Assembly (NCBI GenBank): GCA_900318865.1
Contig: ONMF01000007.1
Location: 62,001 to 126,000, forward strand
Origin: an uncultured Prevotellaceae bacterium
Lineage (GTDB): Bacteria; Bacteroidota; Bacteroidia; Bacteroidales; Muribaculaceae
Reading direction: 5' to 3'
Length of the DNA stretch: 64,000 nt
Part shown: in pieces, positions 54,408 through 62,960 of the stretch
How the letters are laid out: every line of letters begins with the position of its first letter
Position numbering within the stretch: the stretch's first letter is position 1
The notes under the pieces: generated by a model
Databases searched by the model: none
Told to the model about the DNA's origin: nothing
The model's input: only the letters and a program-made list of their open reading frames with translations
Made by a program: the position numbers and the translations under genes

Positions 54408-55376
54408 ATGAAACAGCATTGGTCGCACACGGCACTACTGAGCGCATTGCTCCTGGCAATGTGCGTCGTTTGCACGGCATGTGCCGACAGCCAAGACGAT
54501 GGCATGCTGGAACTATCTTCGGCCCACACAGTGAAGACCCGAACACTACGCGTGCTGTCGATAGGCAACAGTTTCTCGCTCGATGCACTGGCCTATGTGC
54601 CCCACCTCATGGCCGAACTGGCACCCGATGTTGACCTGACGCTATCCATCGCCGTCGAGCCCAGTTGCTCACTGCAAAAACACATGCAAAACCTGGCCGA
54701 CGGCACCACCTACACCATTCACCGCAACCAGAACAGCGAGGCATGGACCCAGACCGATGGCATAACACTTGCGCGAGCCCTCGATGCCGCCCAATGGGAC
54801 ATCATCATCTTGCAGCAAGTGAGCTGGGACAGTTATAACTACGACACTTATCAGCCACATCTCGACAACCTGATTGCGACCGCACAGCATCACCTGGCCA
54901 TCGGCGGCACGCTGGCGTGGCTCATCACCCCGGCCTACGCACAAGGCAGCAACCGACTTGGCACAATCAAGCTGAGCAGCGATGAGATGGCAAGGCTCAT
55001 CGGACAGTGCGCACAACGAGTGACGCACGACACTTCTGTGGATATGATACTGCCATGCGGCACGGCTTTACAACTGGCCCGTCACACCGCAATCGACAAA
55101 TATGGCGCAGCCGGACACCTGACGGTCGACGGTAGCCACCTGCAGACCGGCATCGCCTGCCTGACCGAAGCCTACGCAGCCACCGAAGCACTGCTCAGGT
55201 GGATGCGCTACCCAAAAAGCATCAGCACCAGTGTGCTGGTACCCAACGAGCAAATGCTCACACGCTACCGCGTGCCATCACAGGCACTGCCTGCCATGGG
55301 ACTGAACGCCGGCAACATTCCTGTGGCCAAACAATGTGCCCTGCAAGCTATCGATTCACCCTTTTTCAACCCATAG
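54408..55376 (+). CDS. SGNH-like lipoprotein (DUF4886 type)
   Basis: 322 residues from the ATG at 54408. The signal ends in VCTAC (lipobox, Cys21), so it is an outer-envelope lipoprotein. The SGNH fold begins LRVLSIGNSFSLDALAYVP (block I, GNS), with WDIIILQQ in the middle and VDGSHLQTG carrying the C-terminal Asp/His pair. A related domain is the centre of the 46413-50312 protein. SGNH enzymes are esterases or acyltransferases on glycans; next to an acyltransferase-3 gene this one may finish or remove an O-acyl group. The beta-helix gene starts 2 bases after its stop. Confidence 0.86.
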   Translation: MKQHWSHTALLSALLLAMCVVCTACADSQDDGMLELSSAHTVKTRTLRVLSIGNSFSLDALAYVPHLMAELAPDVDLTLSIAVEPSCSLQKHMQNLADGTTYTIHRNQNSEAWTQTDGITLARALDAAQWDIIILQQVSWDSYNYDTYQPHLDNLIATAQHHLAIGGTLAWLITPAYAQGSNRLGTIKLSSDEMARLIGQCAQRVTHDTSVDMILPCGTALQLARHTAIDKYGAAGHLTVDGSHLQTGIACLTEAYAATEALLRWMRYPKSISTSVLVPNEQMLTRYRVPSQALPAMGLNAGNIPVAKQCALQAIDSPFFNP

Positions 55377-55378
55377 AC

Positions 55379-57046
55379 ATGAAAATTAACAGCTTTTATT
55401 TATCACTTATCCTTTTGTTTTTGTTTCCGTTTGTCACAAGCGGGAAAACCGTACGTCTGTCTATTCATGCCTCACAGTCCGACATTACCCGCCAACTGCT
55501 CAACTCATCGCTAAGCACTGCGCACACCGACACCATCCTCATCAATCTGCCCCGAGGAAACTTCGCCCTTACCCAATCGGTCACATTCAGGGCCAACGTC
55601 ATCATCCAAGGAGCAGGAAAGAAGAAGACACGAATCACTGTCTACGATTTCCCCGGATTCACCAGCGACAGCTTTATCAAAGTTGACGGGCACAAGAACG
55701 CCACTGTTGGGTTTGAGCTAAAAGGGCTCTCCATCTCTCTTCAGGATCATGAAGACATCTTGTGGAATGAAAGGTCTCCCAAGTTTCTACTCAGGATCAA
55801 TCATGCCAATAAGCTCGTCATTGACGACATATCAACCTACTGCGACAATGCCTTCTGCACTAATTTAGATATGCGTGTGTGCGACAATATCAGCATCACC
55901 AACAGCGACTTCATCAATTACAACAACTGCAAGATGGGTGGAAACATCTGGTTCCGTGGGCAGGTCAGAAATGTACTGCTCAAAAACAACACCATCGTCA
56001 AGTACGGCAATGATGAGGCGGTAGCGTTTTTCGAGGATGGAGATGACGCTCATTCCAAGTTTTCAGGAGCCACCTGCGTCAAGCAGCATATCAATGTGAC
56101 AAACAATCGCTTCATCTATGGCTACGACGGTGAAGACAAAGAACCCATGGACAACAATGTGTTTTTCTCCTTCTTCACTCATAACAAAGACACCCAAACC
56201 ATTGTGGACATCCATGACATTGTCATCGCTAATAACACATTCACCATCAAAGACCCCGTCAATTCAGTTCTGTGCCTTTTGTTCCGCGCCAACACGCAAC
56301 AAAGTGGAGTAATAATTAACGGCAACACATTTACTAACGAATCCAGCAGCGGAGGCGACGGAACAAGACGAATGGATATTGAGCTTCGTGACGCCACCGG
56401 CCAACGGAACCCCATTGAGGTGGCCAACAACGAAACCAACACCTATTGTGCCATAGTCGACAACAACGGTTACAACAGTTACACACACTTGGCTATTGAC
56501 GGTGCTCATGTCAACTATCACGACAACCGAGTCACATCGCATGTCACAACGTCCTATTTAGCGAAAAACTCGCGCACAGGAGCCGTATTGGTCTGGACAC
56601 TGGCCAATGGCGGCGTTGTGGAAATGAACAACAATGTGGCGAAAGGCCTGTTCTTGTTGTCACAGGTGAGTTTCGGCAACGGAGTCGACAGTTACACCCT
56701 ACAGGCTCATAACAACTATTTTGAAGGCGACACACGCATCGTGTGCAACAAGGTAAAGCAAACCGAGCTCACTTTCACCCACAACACATTTAAAACGGCG
56801 CGCACCGAGTTCCTTTTGCAAGAATTCGGCTCTCAAGGGCAACTTATATTCAACAACAATATCGTCTACTGCGCTAATGGCGGTGTCTTGATGGCCCACT
56901 ATAACAAAGTGTCGACAGACGAAATGCGTTTCAACAAATTGGAGATAACAGACAACATATTCAATGGCTGCAACGCCTCTACACTCACATCGAACATCTC
57001 CAACGTCAAACAGCGAAAAATAAAAAGCAATTCATTCCAATGGTAA
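55379..57046 (+). CDS. secreted right-handed beta-helix protein
   Basis: 555 residues from the ATG at 55379, 2 bases after the upstream stop; the frame open from 55199 is only overlap with the previous gene. Signal peptide about 1-22. The body is a series of parallel-beta-helix coils with repeated NNxF/NNTI turns (NNTIVKYG, NNRFIYGYDG, NNTFTIK, NNNIVYC), as in pectate-lyase-like or polysaccharide-binding beta-helix proteins. No catalytic set could be assigned. The sequence is visibly more AT-rich than the amylase cluster. It overlaps the CotH gene by 7 bases, so they are coupled. Possibly acts on or coats a surface glycan. Confidence 0.82.
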   Translation: MKINSFYLSLILLFLFPFVTSGKTVRLSIHASQSDITRQLLNSSLSTAHTDTILINLPRGNFALTQSVTFRANVIIQGAGKKKTRITVYDFPGFTSDSFIKVDGHKNATVGFELKGLSISLQDHEDILWNERSPKFLLRINHANKLVIDDISTYCDNAFCTNLDMRVCDNISITNSDFINYNNCKMGGNIWFRGQVRNVLLKNNTIVKYGNDEAVAFFEDGDDAHSKFSGATCVKQHINVTNNRFIYGYDGEDKEPMDNNVFFSFFTHNKDTQTIVDIHDIVIANNTFTIKDPVNSVLCLLFRANTQQSGVIINGNTFTNESSSGGDGTRRMDIELRDATGQRNPIEVANNETNTYCAIVDNNGYNSYTHLAIDGAHVNYHDNRVTSHVTTSYLAKNSRTGAVLVWTLANGGVVEMNNNVAKGLFLLSQVSFGNGVDSYTLQAHNNYFEGDTRIVCNKVKQTELTFTHNTFKTARTEFLLQEFGSQGQLIFNNNIVYCANGGVLMAHYNKVSTDEMRFNKLEITDNIFNGCNASTLTSNISNVKQRKIKSNSFQW

Positions 57047-58488
57047 CGCTCATGCACAACAGGCTCATCATTTATTTCTTTCTCGCAACCACCGCTTTCC
57101 GGGCCGATGGACAAAACTGGAAATGGGGAGACATCAATTTTGACCAAGAAGTCAATATCGCCGACATAACCAGCCTGGCCAGCACGTTGGCGACCACTGC
57201 CAACACGGGAAATGAATGGCTGCGCTCTGACATCAACACCGATGGTGAAGTATCCATTGCCGACCTCACGCGGCTCATACAGATCATCACCCATGATGAA
57301 GCGACAGGAGACAAATGCGCATCGCACACGCTTCCAATTATTTATATCAACACCCAACTAGGCCAGAACATTGTCTCAAAAAACGACTATATCAACGCAA
57401 CTTACTATATAGACCCCACAAACACCTCCAACGACAGCATAGGCAGTATTGACAACCAGCTTCCGTTGGAAATCCGAGGCCGTGGTAATTCCACTTGGCT
57501 ATATCCACTCAAAAAACCATATCGCCTCAAACTGAAACAAAAGGAAGCACTCACGGGCACATATAAAAACAAACACTTCACACTCCTGGCCCACGCCGAA
57601 GATTGGCTGGCATTCCTGCGCAACGAAGTGGGTTTCGAGGTCAGCAAGCGCATGGGAATGAGCTACACCCCCGCAACCCGTCCTGTGGAACTGGTTCTCA
57701 ATGGCGACTATAAAGGAATCTATTTCTTGACCGACCAAATTCGCGTGGATAAAAACAGAGTCAATGTAGTCGAACAGGATGACTTTGAGACCGACCCCGA
57801 CAGGATAACCGGTGGATGGCTAATCGAATTGGACAACTATCCCGACTCTTATCAAGTGAAAATACCGGAAGGCAGTGGTGAGTCACTATGGATTACCCCC
57901 CATTCACCCGAGCAACTATCGCCTGAACAAGCAAATTATTTAGCCCATTTGTTTGCAACTGCCGACTCGCTGATTTACATTCCTGACAAGTCCATCAGCG
58001 ACTGGGAAAAGTATATCGACGTTGACTCACTTGCATGCTTCTATATTACACAAGAGATACTTGATAATTGCGAAGCCTTCTCAGGCAGCTGCTTCATGCA
58101 CAAGCAACGTGGAGACTCAACCAAACTCATATTTGGACCCGTTTGGGATTTTGGCAGTGCCTTTCCCCGCCACAAACAACCCCAAACCAAATTCATCTAT
58201 GAGGACATACCCGCTTACTGCCGCACACGATGGATTGCTGAAATCGCCAAATTCCCCCACTTCAATGAGGTGATTTCAAGGCATTGGAAAGAATTCTACA
58301 GTAACAAGTTCCAATCACTGCATCAGTTTATCGACGACTATGTACAGTACATTCAGTATGCCGCCGAATGCGACTACCGTCGATGGCCTCAGTATTCGGG
58401 CAACAACATCACGGGCCGCAAACGTACTTTTGTCAAATTACTTGACGAAAAAGTGAAGTTCCTCAACGAAAAATGGAGCCTGCAATGA
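57040..58488 (+). CDS. dockerin-like CotH kinase, second copy
   Basis: 482 residues. The ATG at 57040 overlaps the previous stop; 57052 is possible too. A signal peptide (about 1-24) precedes a dockerin-like pair with less canonical loops at 31-42 (DINFDQEVNIAD) and 64-75 (DINTDGEVSIAD). The CotH domain follows, with LEIRGRGNSTW, YKGIYFLTDQIRVDKNRVN, GGWLIELDNY and GPVWDFGSAF (the acidic Asp of the active site). It is related to, but clearly diverged from, the CotH protein at 2173. It is last in the ychF-led run and convergent with the GT4 gene at 58511. It may phosphorylate a protein of the surface system. The dockerin suggests attachment to a partner. Confidence 0.88.
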   Translation: MVTLMHNRLIIYFFLATTAFRADGQNWKWGDINFDQEVNIADITSLASTLATTANTGNEWLRSDINTDGEVSIADLTRLIQIITHDEATGDKCASHTLPIIYINTQLGQNIVSKNDYINATYYIDPTNTSNDSIGSIDNQLPLEIRGRGNSTWLYPLKKPYRLKLKQKEALTGTYKNKHFTLLAHAEDWLAFLRNEVGFEVSKRMGMSYTPATRPVELVLNGDYKGIYFLTDQIRVDKNRVNVVEQDDFETDPDRITGGWLIELDNYPDSYQVKIPEGSGESLWITPHSPEQLSPEQANYLAHLFATADSLIYIPDKSISDWEKYIDVDSLACFYITQEILDNCEAFSGSCFMHKQRGDSTKLIFGPVWDFGSAFPRHKQPQTKFIYEDIPAYCRTRWIAEIAKFPHFNEVISRHWKEFYSNKFQSLHQFIDDYVQYIQYAAECDYRRWPQYSGNNITGRKRTFVKLLDEKVKFLNEKWSLQ

Positions 58489-58510
58489 ATTCACGCAACA
58501 GAAAAAGACC

Positions 58511-59590
58511 TCAATTCAATCCATATTGCTGCCGCGTGAGCCGCGCCACCCGCTCCCAGTCAAACTGATTCAAGTCATAACTGACCGATGGCTGCCCTGC
58601 TTGCTCAAGTTTGCCGGCAATCGTCCTGACCATACTATCCACCTCTCCGGCGACGAAATAGTCGGCGGCCGGCAGATTCACAAGGTGCGTGGCGGTGATG
58701 TCGCTCACCACCATGGGTAGCTCGTAGCTCATGGCCTCGAGCATCACCAGCGGGAATCCCTCGTTGAGCGACGGCAGCACAAACAAGCGGGCGTGGCTGT
58801 AGAGTTGCCGCAAGTCCTCACCCGACGTAAAACCGGTGAACACCACTTTATGGCCCGTGTCGAGCGACTTGAGTTTTTCAAAGTAAGCCGTGTCATGGTC
58901 GCTGCCACCGGCTATCACCACTTGCTCCACCTGCGGCAAGGCTCCGGCCGCCTCGATGAGATACTCAAACCCTTTTTCAGGCGTGAGCCGCCCCACCCCC
59001 AGCAAGTATTTTCCCGGCCTGATGCCGCGGGCTTCGAGAAACGATGTGCTCTGGCTGCGTGTTACCGTGTCAATTCCATTGGGGATATAGATACTCTTGG
59101 AGCGCACCTGCTCATCGTATTTCTCCATCTGGAATTGATTGACAAAGATGATGCGGTCGCTATAACGGAGCGACAACTTCTCGCACCATCGCAGCAGCCG
59201 GCGTTGCCAACCGTTCCACTTGGCATGCTCATAGTTGACGCTGTGATAGGTCATCACCACAGGCAGCCGCAGCAGCTTCAGCACCGGGATGAACATTCCC
59301 GGACCCATGTTGTGCACATGCACTGCATCGGGGCGGTGAAAGGCGATGTGCAGCACACACAGCAGGGTGTGCAACAAGGCCTCCACCCCCTTGATTCGGG
59401 AGGAGGGCAAGTCGACAAAATCGATATTGGGATACGTCTTCTTCTTGCTGGCGGCGCTCAGATAAGCCTTTCTCCTATACACGCGAAAGCGCACATCCTG
59501 CATGAGCGGATAGAGATGCTCGCTGTGCATTTCCACACCCCCTTGCACGCCTGGAAAGCCACGAGTGCCTATTACCGCTACCGTTGCCAT
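58511..59590 (-). CDS. family 4 glycosyltransferase
   Basis: 359 residues from the ATG at 59590 (MATVAVIGTRGFPG); the upstream frame extension from 59665 lies over the previous gene. The N-terminal Rossmann domain shows GTRGFPGVQGGVE. The C-terminal domain carries the donor-binding LLGVGRLTPEKGFEYLI and the ExFxxxxLE-type segment NEGFPLVMLEA. GT4 enzymes of this kind (rhamnosyl- or similar transferases) build exopolysaccharide or O-antigen. It is in an operon with the radical SAM gene (17-base gap). Specificity unknown. Confidence 0.9.
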   Translation of the reverse strand: MATVAVIGTRGFPGVQGGVEMHSEHLYPLMQDVRFRVYRRKAYLSAASKKKTYPNIDFVDLPSSRIKGVEALLHTLLCVLHIAFHRPDAVHVHNMGPGMFIPVLKLLRLPVVMTYHSVNYEHAKWNGWQRRLLRWCEKLSLRYSDRIIFVNQFQMEKYDEQVRSKSIYIPNGIDTVTRSQSTSFLEARGIRPGKYLLGVGRLTPEKGFEYLIEAAGALPQVEQVVIAGGSDHDTAYFEKLKSLDTGHKVVFTGFTSGEDLRQLYSHARLFVLPSLNEGFPLVMLEAMSYELPMVVSDITATHLVNLPAADYFVAGEVDSMVRTIAGKLEQAGQPSVSYDLNQFDWERVARLTRQQYGLN

Positions 59591-59607
59591 ACGCGACGCC
59601 TTGCTTG

Positions 59608-60615
59608 TCAGTCCCAGCAAAGGTCTTTTCCTCGCCAAATGCGCCACTTGTTTCTCACAATCCACTTGATGGGAACCCAGGGGCGGCGCACCATGTCGTG
59701 ACGCTCGGTGACAATGAAGGCGCAGTTGCGGTCACAGTTGAGTATCTTCTCCATCACCTGCTGTGCCTTTTCGCTGTGAATAATATTCTCGTAACTGTCT
59801 TCCTTGATGTTACCGATAATCCATTCCTCCTCGCTGCCGTTGCACGGGGTGACATTGCCCCACGGGTCGATGAAGAAAAAGTCGCTCAGCGCGCCGCAAG
59901 CCGGGCGATAGCCGGCCTCGTCGCCCCGCAGGCGCCGGTGTATCGAGCGGTTGAAGTAGGCCCGGCCGTAATCCTTCAGGCGGTCCTTGAAATGACGGCG
60001 CTTGCTGGTGAGCAAGGCCTTGACAAAGAGCTCGTGCTGACGCAATGCGTCTTCGCTCACTATCTGGTTGTCATTCTTGTGGAAATACCATGAATTGTGC
60101 ACCGCCGAGTTGCCCAGCTCCACATCCAGGGCCACACACAACTCGTAGAGCGACACCAAATCCTTGTAATTGTCGGGCGAAATCACCACCGAAAAACCGA
60201 TGTTCTTGCACTTGGTCTTCTTGAGCTCAAGCATGGTGCGCAAGGCATGGTCAAAGCCATTGGGCAGGCCACGCTTGGAATCGTTGATTTGCGGCAGGCC
60301 CTCAACGCTGACGCGAATCAGTATGTTAGGGTACTTATTGGCAAGCTCAACAATCTTCTCGGTGTTGTAACCATTCGTGCTCAACTCGAGCAACGCCGAC
60401 TTGGGATACAGAATCTCGAAAATACGGTCTATATCCTTGCGTATAGTGGCCTCGCCACCGGTGATGTTGATGCGCAGCCCGGCAGGCAGCTTCTCGTAGT
60501 AGGAGGCATCTATCTCTTCGTTGGGGTGTGTTTGATGCTTCCAGATGTTGCACATGTTGCACTTGGCATTGCATCTGAAAGTAGTTATCAAACTCCCTTG
60601 TATTACGTTCTTCAT
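59608..60615 (-). CDS. radical SAM enzyme with SPASM-like C-terminal cysteines
   Basis: 335 residues. The start at 60615 (MKNVIQGSL) is chosen because the promoter box at 60673-60680 and the longer frame from 60675 would otherwise overlap. The radical SAM cluster is C15-C19-C22 (FRCNAKCNMCNIW). C-terminal cysteines (PACG, TPCNGS, NCDRNC) suggest an auxiliary iron-sulfur cluster. Such enzymes beside glycosyltransferases modify sugars or lipid carriers or small peptides. The reaction here cannot be named. The GT4 gene at 58511 follows after 17 bases. Confidence 0.85.
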   Translation of the reverse strand: MKNVIQGSLITTFRCNAKCNMCNIWKHQTHPNEEIDASYYEKLPAGLRINITGGEATIRKDIDRIFEILYPKSALLELSTNGYNTEKIVELANKYPNILIRVSVEGLPQINDSKRGLPNGFDHALRTMLELKKTKCKNIGFSVVISPDNYKDLVSLYELCVALDVELGNSAVHNSWYFHKNDNQIVSEDALRQHELFVKALLTSKRRHFKDRLKDYGRAYFNRSIHRRLRGDEAGYRPACGALSDFFFIDPWGNVTPCNGSEEEWIIGNIKEDSYENIIHSEKAQQVMEKILNCDRNCAFIVTERHDMVRRPWVPIKWIVRNKWRIWRGKDLCWD

Positions 60616-60672
60616 ATCCCTCTCGATAAGTCTTTTTGATATCAGTGGGCAGACAAAAGTCTTAACAACCTG

Positions 60673-60680
60673 CAAAGATA
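60673..60680 (-). promoter_or_regulatory. -7 box before the radical SAM gene
   Basis: TATCTTTG on the minus strand, 57 bases upstream of the chosen ATG at 60615, in the gap after the GT4 gene at 60720. Confidence 0.5.
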
Positions 60681-60719
60681 ATCAAATAAATCGAGATTGA
60701 GGGACAGTGAACTTAAAAA

Positions 60720-61910
60720 TTATTGTTTCCGGCCTTGATAGATAGCCAAAAGTCGCTGATAATGTGCTTCGTCCGAAAAACGGTTTCTTGCCGACTGCGC
60801 TATTGCGGCATTGTCCCAGCGGTGGAGCATGGCCATGGAGACGGCATCCATCAGTGCATTCACTTGTCCACTGGGGAAAATCACTCCCGACTCATCGTCG
60901 ATCAGCTCGGGAATTCCACCCATGTCGGCACCCACCACAGGCGTGCCGGCGCACAACGACTCGGCCACACTCAACGGGTTGTTGTCATAACATTCGCTGG
61001 GGATAACCGACAGGCGCGCGCGGCTCAACAAATCGGCCACCTGCTCATGGCTCAGATGTCCTCGAAATTCAATATTGGAGCATCGGGCGTATTTCTCGCG
61101 CAGTTCTTGCTCCATGGGGCCGCTACCAGCCACCACCAGCTGGTGTGGCAGGCAAGAGGCCGCTTGCAGCAGGGAGCCTACGCCCTTCTCCGCCGACAGG
61201 CGCCCCACATAGCAGTAATAGTCCTCGCGCTCAGCGGCCGACAGCACTTCATCGGGCATGTGGGTCACAAAATTGTTCAGCACCTGCAACTTGGAGCGGT
61301 CGAAGCCGCCCTGGGCCATTTTGTCGGCCATGAACTGGCTGGGGCACACAAAGGTATCAACATAGCGTTCCAAGCGCCTACGGCTCCACTTCATTGCCTC
61401 TATCCAGGCAATGGCACTGGCCGCCATTGAACCTTTCATGCAACGGCCGGCAAGCACATGCCACTTGTGGCTGAAACAAAGTTCACAAGGCTTGCCGCCA
61501 CGCAGGCAAGCATACGACGGACAAAGCAGCTTGTAATCGTGCAGCGTCCACACCACCCGGCAGCCACGCTCATGGGCATAACGGGCCACGAGGGGCGACA
61601 AATAGGAGTGAACATTGTGCAGGTGCACCACTTCGGGGTTGAAGTCATAAAGGACACGAGCCACCGACGCCTTGATGTTGCCCCAACCCATCGTGCGGGC
61701 CATTGCCTTGAATTTATCGGCCATCGAGCCATCGAATTTCACCTCACTGGCAAAATCGTGTTCCCATGCATGAGATAAATTCTGAGGGTAGCGCATTGAG
61801 AACACGGCCACATTATGGCCATGCTCGCTGAGCACGTGCTCGGTGTTCAGCGTTACCATGCAGTCGCCTCCACGATTATAGTAGAATTTGTTGACAAGTA
61901 ATATTTTCAT
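60720..61910 (-). CDS. family 4 glycosyltransferase
   Basis: 396 residues. The N-terminal donor-proximal motif is FYYNRGGDCMVTL, followed by an acceptor domain with a cysteine-rich loop (LCPSYACLRGGKPCELC). The C-terminal domain has YVGRLSAEKGVGSLL, AGSGPMEQELRE and the ExxxxxPLSVAESL segment. It is typical of exopolysaccharide GT4 enzymes. It has its own promoter at 61967-61974, divergent from the GT2 gene at 62007, and is the first of three minus-strand genes of the locus. Confidence 0.9.
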   Translation of the reverse strand: MKILLVNKFYYNRGGDCMVTLNTEHVLSEHGHNVAVFSMRYPQNLSHAWEHDFASEVKFDGSMADKFKAMARTMGWGNIKASVARVLYDFNPEVVHLHNVHSYLSPLVARYAHERGCRVVWTLHDYKLLCPSYACLRGGKPCELCFSHKWHVLAGRCMKGSMAASAIAWIEAMKWSRRRLERYVDTFVCPSQFMADKMAQGGFDRSKLQVLNNFVTHMPDEVLSAAEREDYYCYVGRLSAEKGVGSLLQAASCLPHQLVVAGSGPMEQELREKYARCSNIEFRGHLSHEQVADLLSRARLSVIPSECYDNNPLSVAESLCAGTPVVGADMGGIPELIDDESGVIFPSGQVNALMDAVSMAMLHRWDNAAIAQSARNRFSDEAHYQRLLAIYQGRKQ

Positions 61911-61925
61911 GACGCTTTATTCGCT

Positions 61926-61945
61926 GTGTCAAAAAGCTTTGACAC
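61926..61945. promoter_or_regulatory. inverted repeat between divergent glycosyltransferase genes
   Basis: GTGTCAAA and TTTGACAC are perfect inverted arms around a 4-base centre. It lies between the -7 box at 61967-61974 and the ATG of the minus-strand gene, and about 30 bases upstream of the plus-strand box. It is a possible operator for both promoters, or a hairpin in the minus-strand leader. Confidence 0.4.
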
Positions 61946-61966
61946 CTAAATATTTTTTTTCTCATG

Positions 61967-61974
61967 CAAAAATA
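61967..61974 (-). promoter_or_regulatory. -7 box for the GT4 gene at 60720
   Basis: TATTTTTG on the minus strand, 56 bases upstream of the ATG at 61910. Confidence 0.45.
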
Positions 61975-61975
61975 G

Positions 61976-61983
61976 TAATTTTG
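61976..61983 (+). promoter_or_regulatory. -7 box for the GT2 gene at 62007
   Basis: TAATTTTG, 23 bases before the ATG at 62007; it almost touches the divergent box on the other strand. Confidence 0.5.
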
Positions 61984-62006
61984 CACAAAACAACAAACAA
62001 TTCGCT

Positions 62007-62960
62007 ATGCCAGCCATTTCTGTCATCATTCCCATCTATAACACCGAGGCCACACTGCCCCGGTGCATCGACAGTGTGCTGGCGCAATCTTTCACCGATT
62101 ACGAAATCATCCTGGTCGACGACGGCACCCCCGACGGTGCCGGGCGCATTGCCGATGATTATGCGACCCGCCACAGCTGCATCACCGTGATTCACCAGCA
62201 AAACCAAGGCTTGGCCGAGGCGCGTCACGCGGGCATCCGGAAGGCACAAGGACAATATGTGATGCATGTCGACAGCGACGACACATTGCCGCCTGACAGT
62301 TTGGAGTTTCTTCACGACAAGGCCATCTCACTCAATCTGGATATTGCCTATGGCGGATATCACCGCATTCCCGAGAACGGGAAGCGGTATGTAGTGTTCC
62401 ATCGACAAACGGGACTGCTCACCGGCGATGATTTTCTGTCATCTAATCTGCTGGTGGGTTGCTTGTTTGCGTCATGGGGATGCATCTCAAAAAAAGAGCT
62501 ATGGGAGCATGATGTGTTTCCATCCCAATGCGCCATCCTTCCCAGCGAGGATTCCATCATCAACATCAAGTTAAGCGAATTTGCTGGCAGAGTGGGAGTT
62601 TTCAATCATGTGGTATACAATTATTATTTCAACCCCAAATCTTTGTCCATCACGGGCAAACTTTCAAAGCAAAACAACTGGAAATTCTATTTTGACGAGA
62701 TTGAAAGCAACTTGAGCCGAAGGAACTTGCTGACCAAGTACAACAAGGAGCTTCACACACTGAAAATCGACCGGTTCGCTTTCTATATCCACCCGTTGGA
62801 CACGTCACAAGAGTGGGTTTCCGAAGAACTGTCGGCACACCTGCCTTTACCGTTGAAACACTCTGTCCTCAGGTTCATGCTGCACTGGCCCAAACTTTGT
62901 CACTTTTGCGTAACCGCCAACAGGTGGGCAAAAAACAAACTGCTTCACATATACCGCTAA
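62007..62960 (+). CDS. family 2 glycosyltransferase
   Basis: 317 residues. ISVIIPIYNTEATLPRCIDS, the VDDGTPDGAG donor loop and the metal motif HVDSDD (near residue 92) place it in GT2 with the exopolysaccharide and capsule transferases. It is divergent from the GT4 gene at 60720, and the last bases of its stop overlap the stop of the flippase gene on the other strand. Sugar specificity unknown. Confidence 0.9.
   Translation: MPAISVIIPIYNTEATLPRCIDSVLAQSFTDYEIILVDDGTPDGAGRIADDYATRHSCITVIHQQNQGLAEARHAGIRKAQGQYVMHVDSDDTLPPDSLEFLHDKAISLNLDIAYGGYHRIPENGKRYVVFHRQTGLLTGDDFLSSNLLVGCLFASWGCISKKELWEHDVFPSQCAILPSEDSIINIKLSEFAGRVGVFNHVVYNYYFNPKSLSITGKLSKQNNWKFYFDEIESNLSRRNLLTKYNKELHTLKIDRFAFYIHPLDTSQEWVSEELSAHLPLPLKHSVLRFMLHWPKLCHFCVTANRWAKNKLLHIYR

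Noticed and set aside
55199-55378. Extension of the beta-helix gene to an ATG at 55199
   Set aside because: It overlaps the end of the SGNH gene and has no signal peptide; the ATG at 55379 begins a good one.
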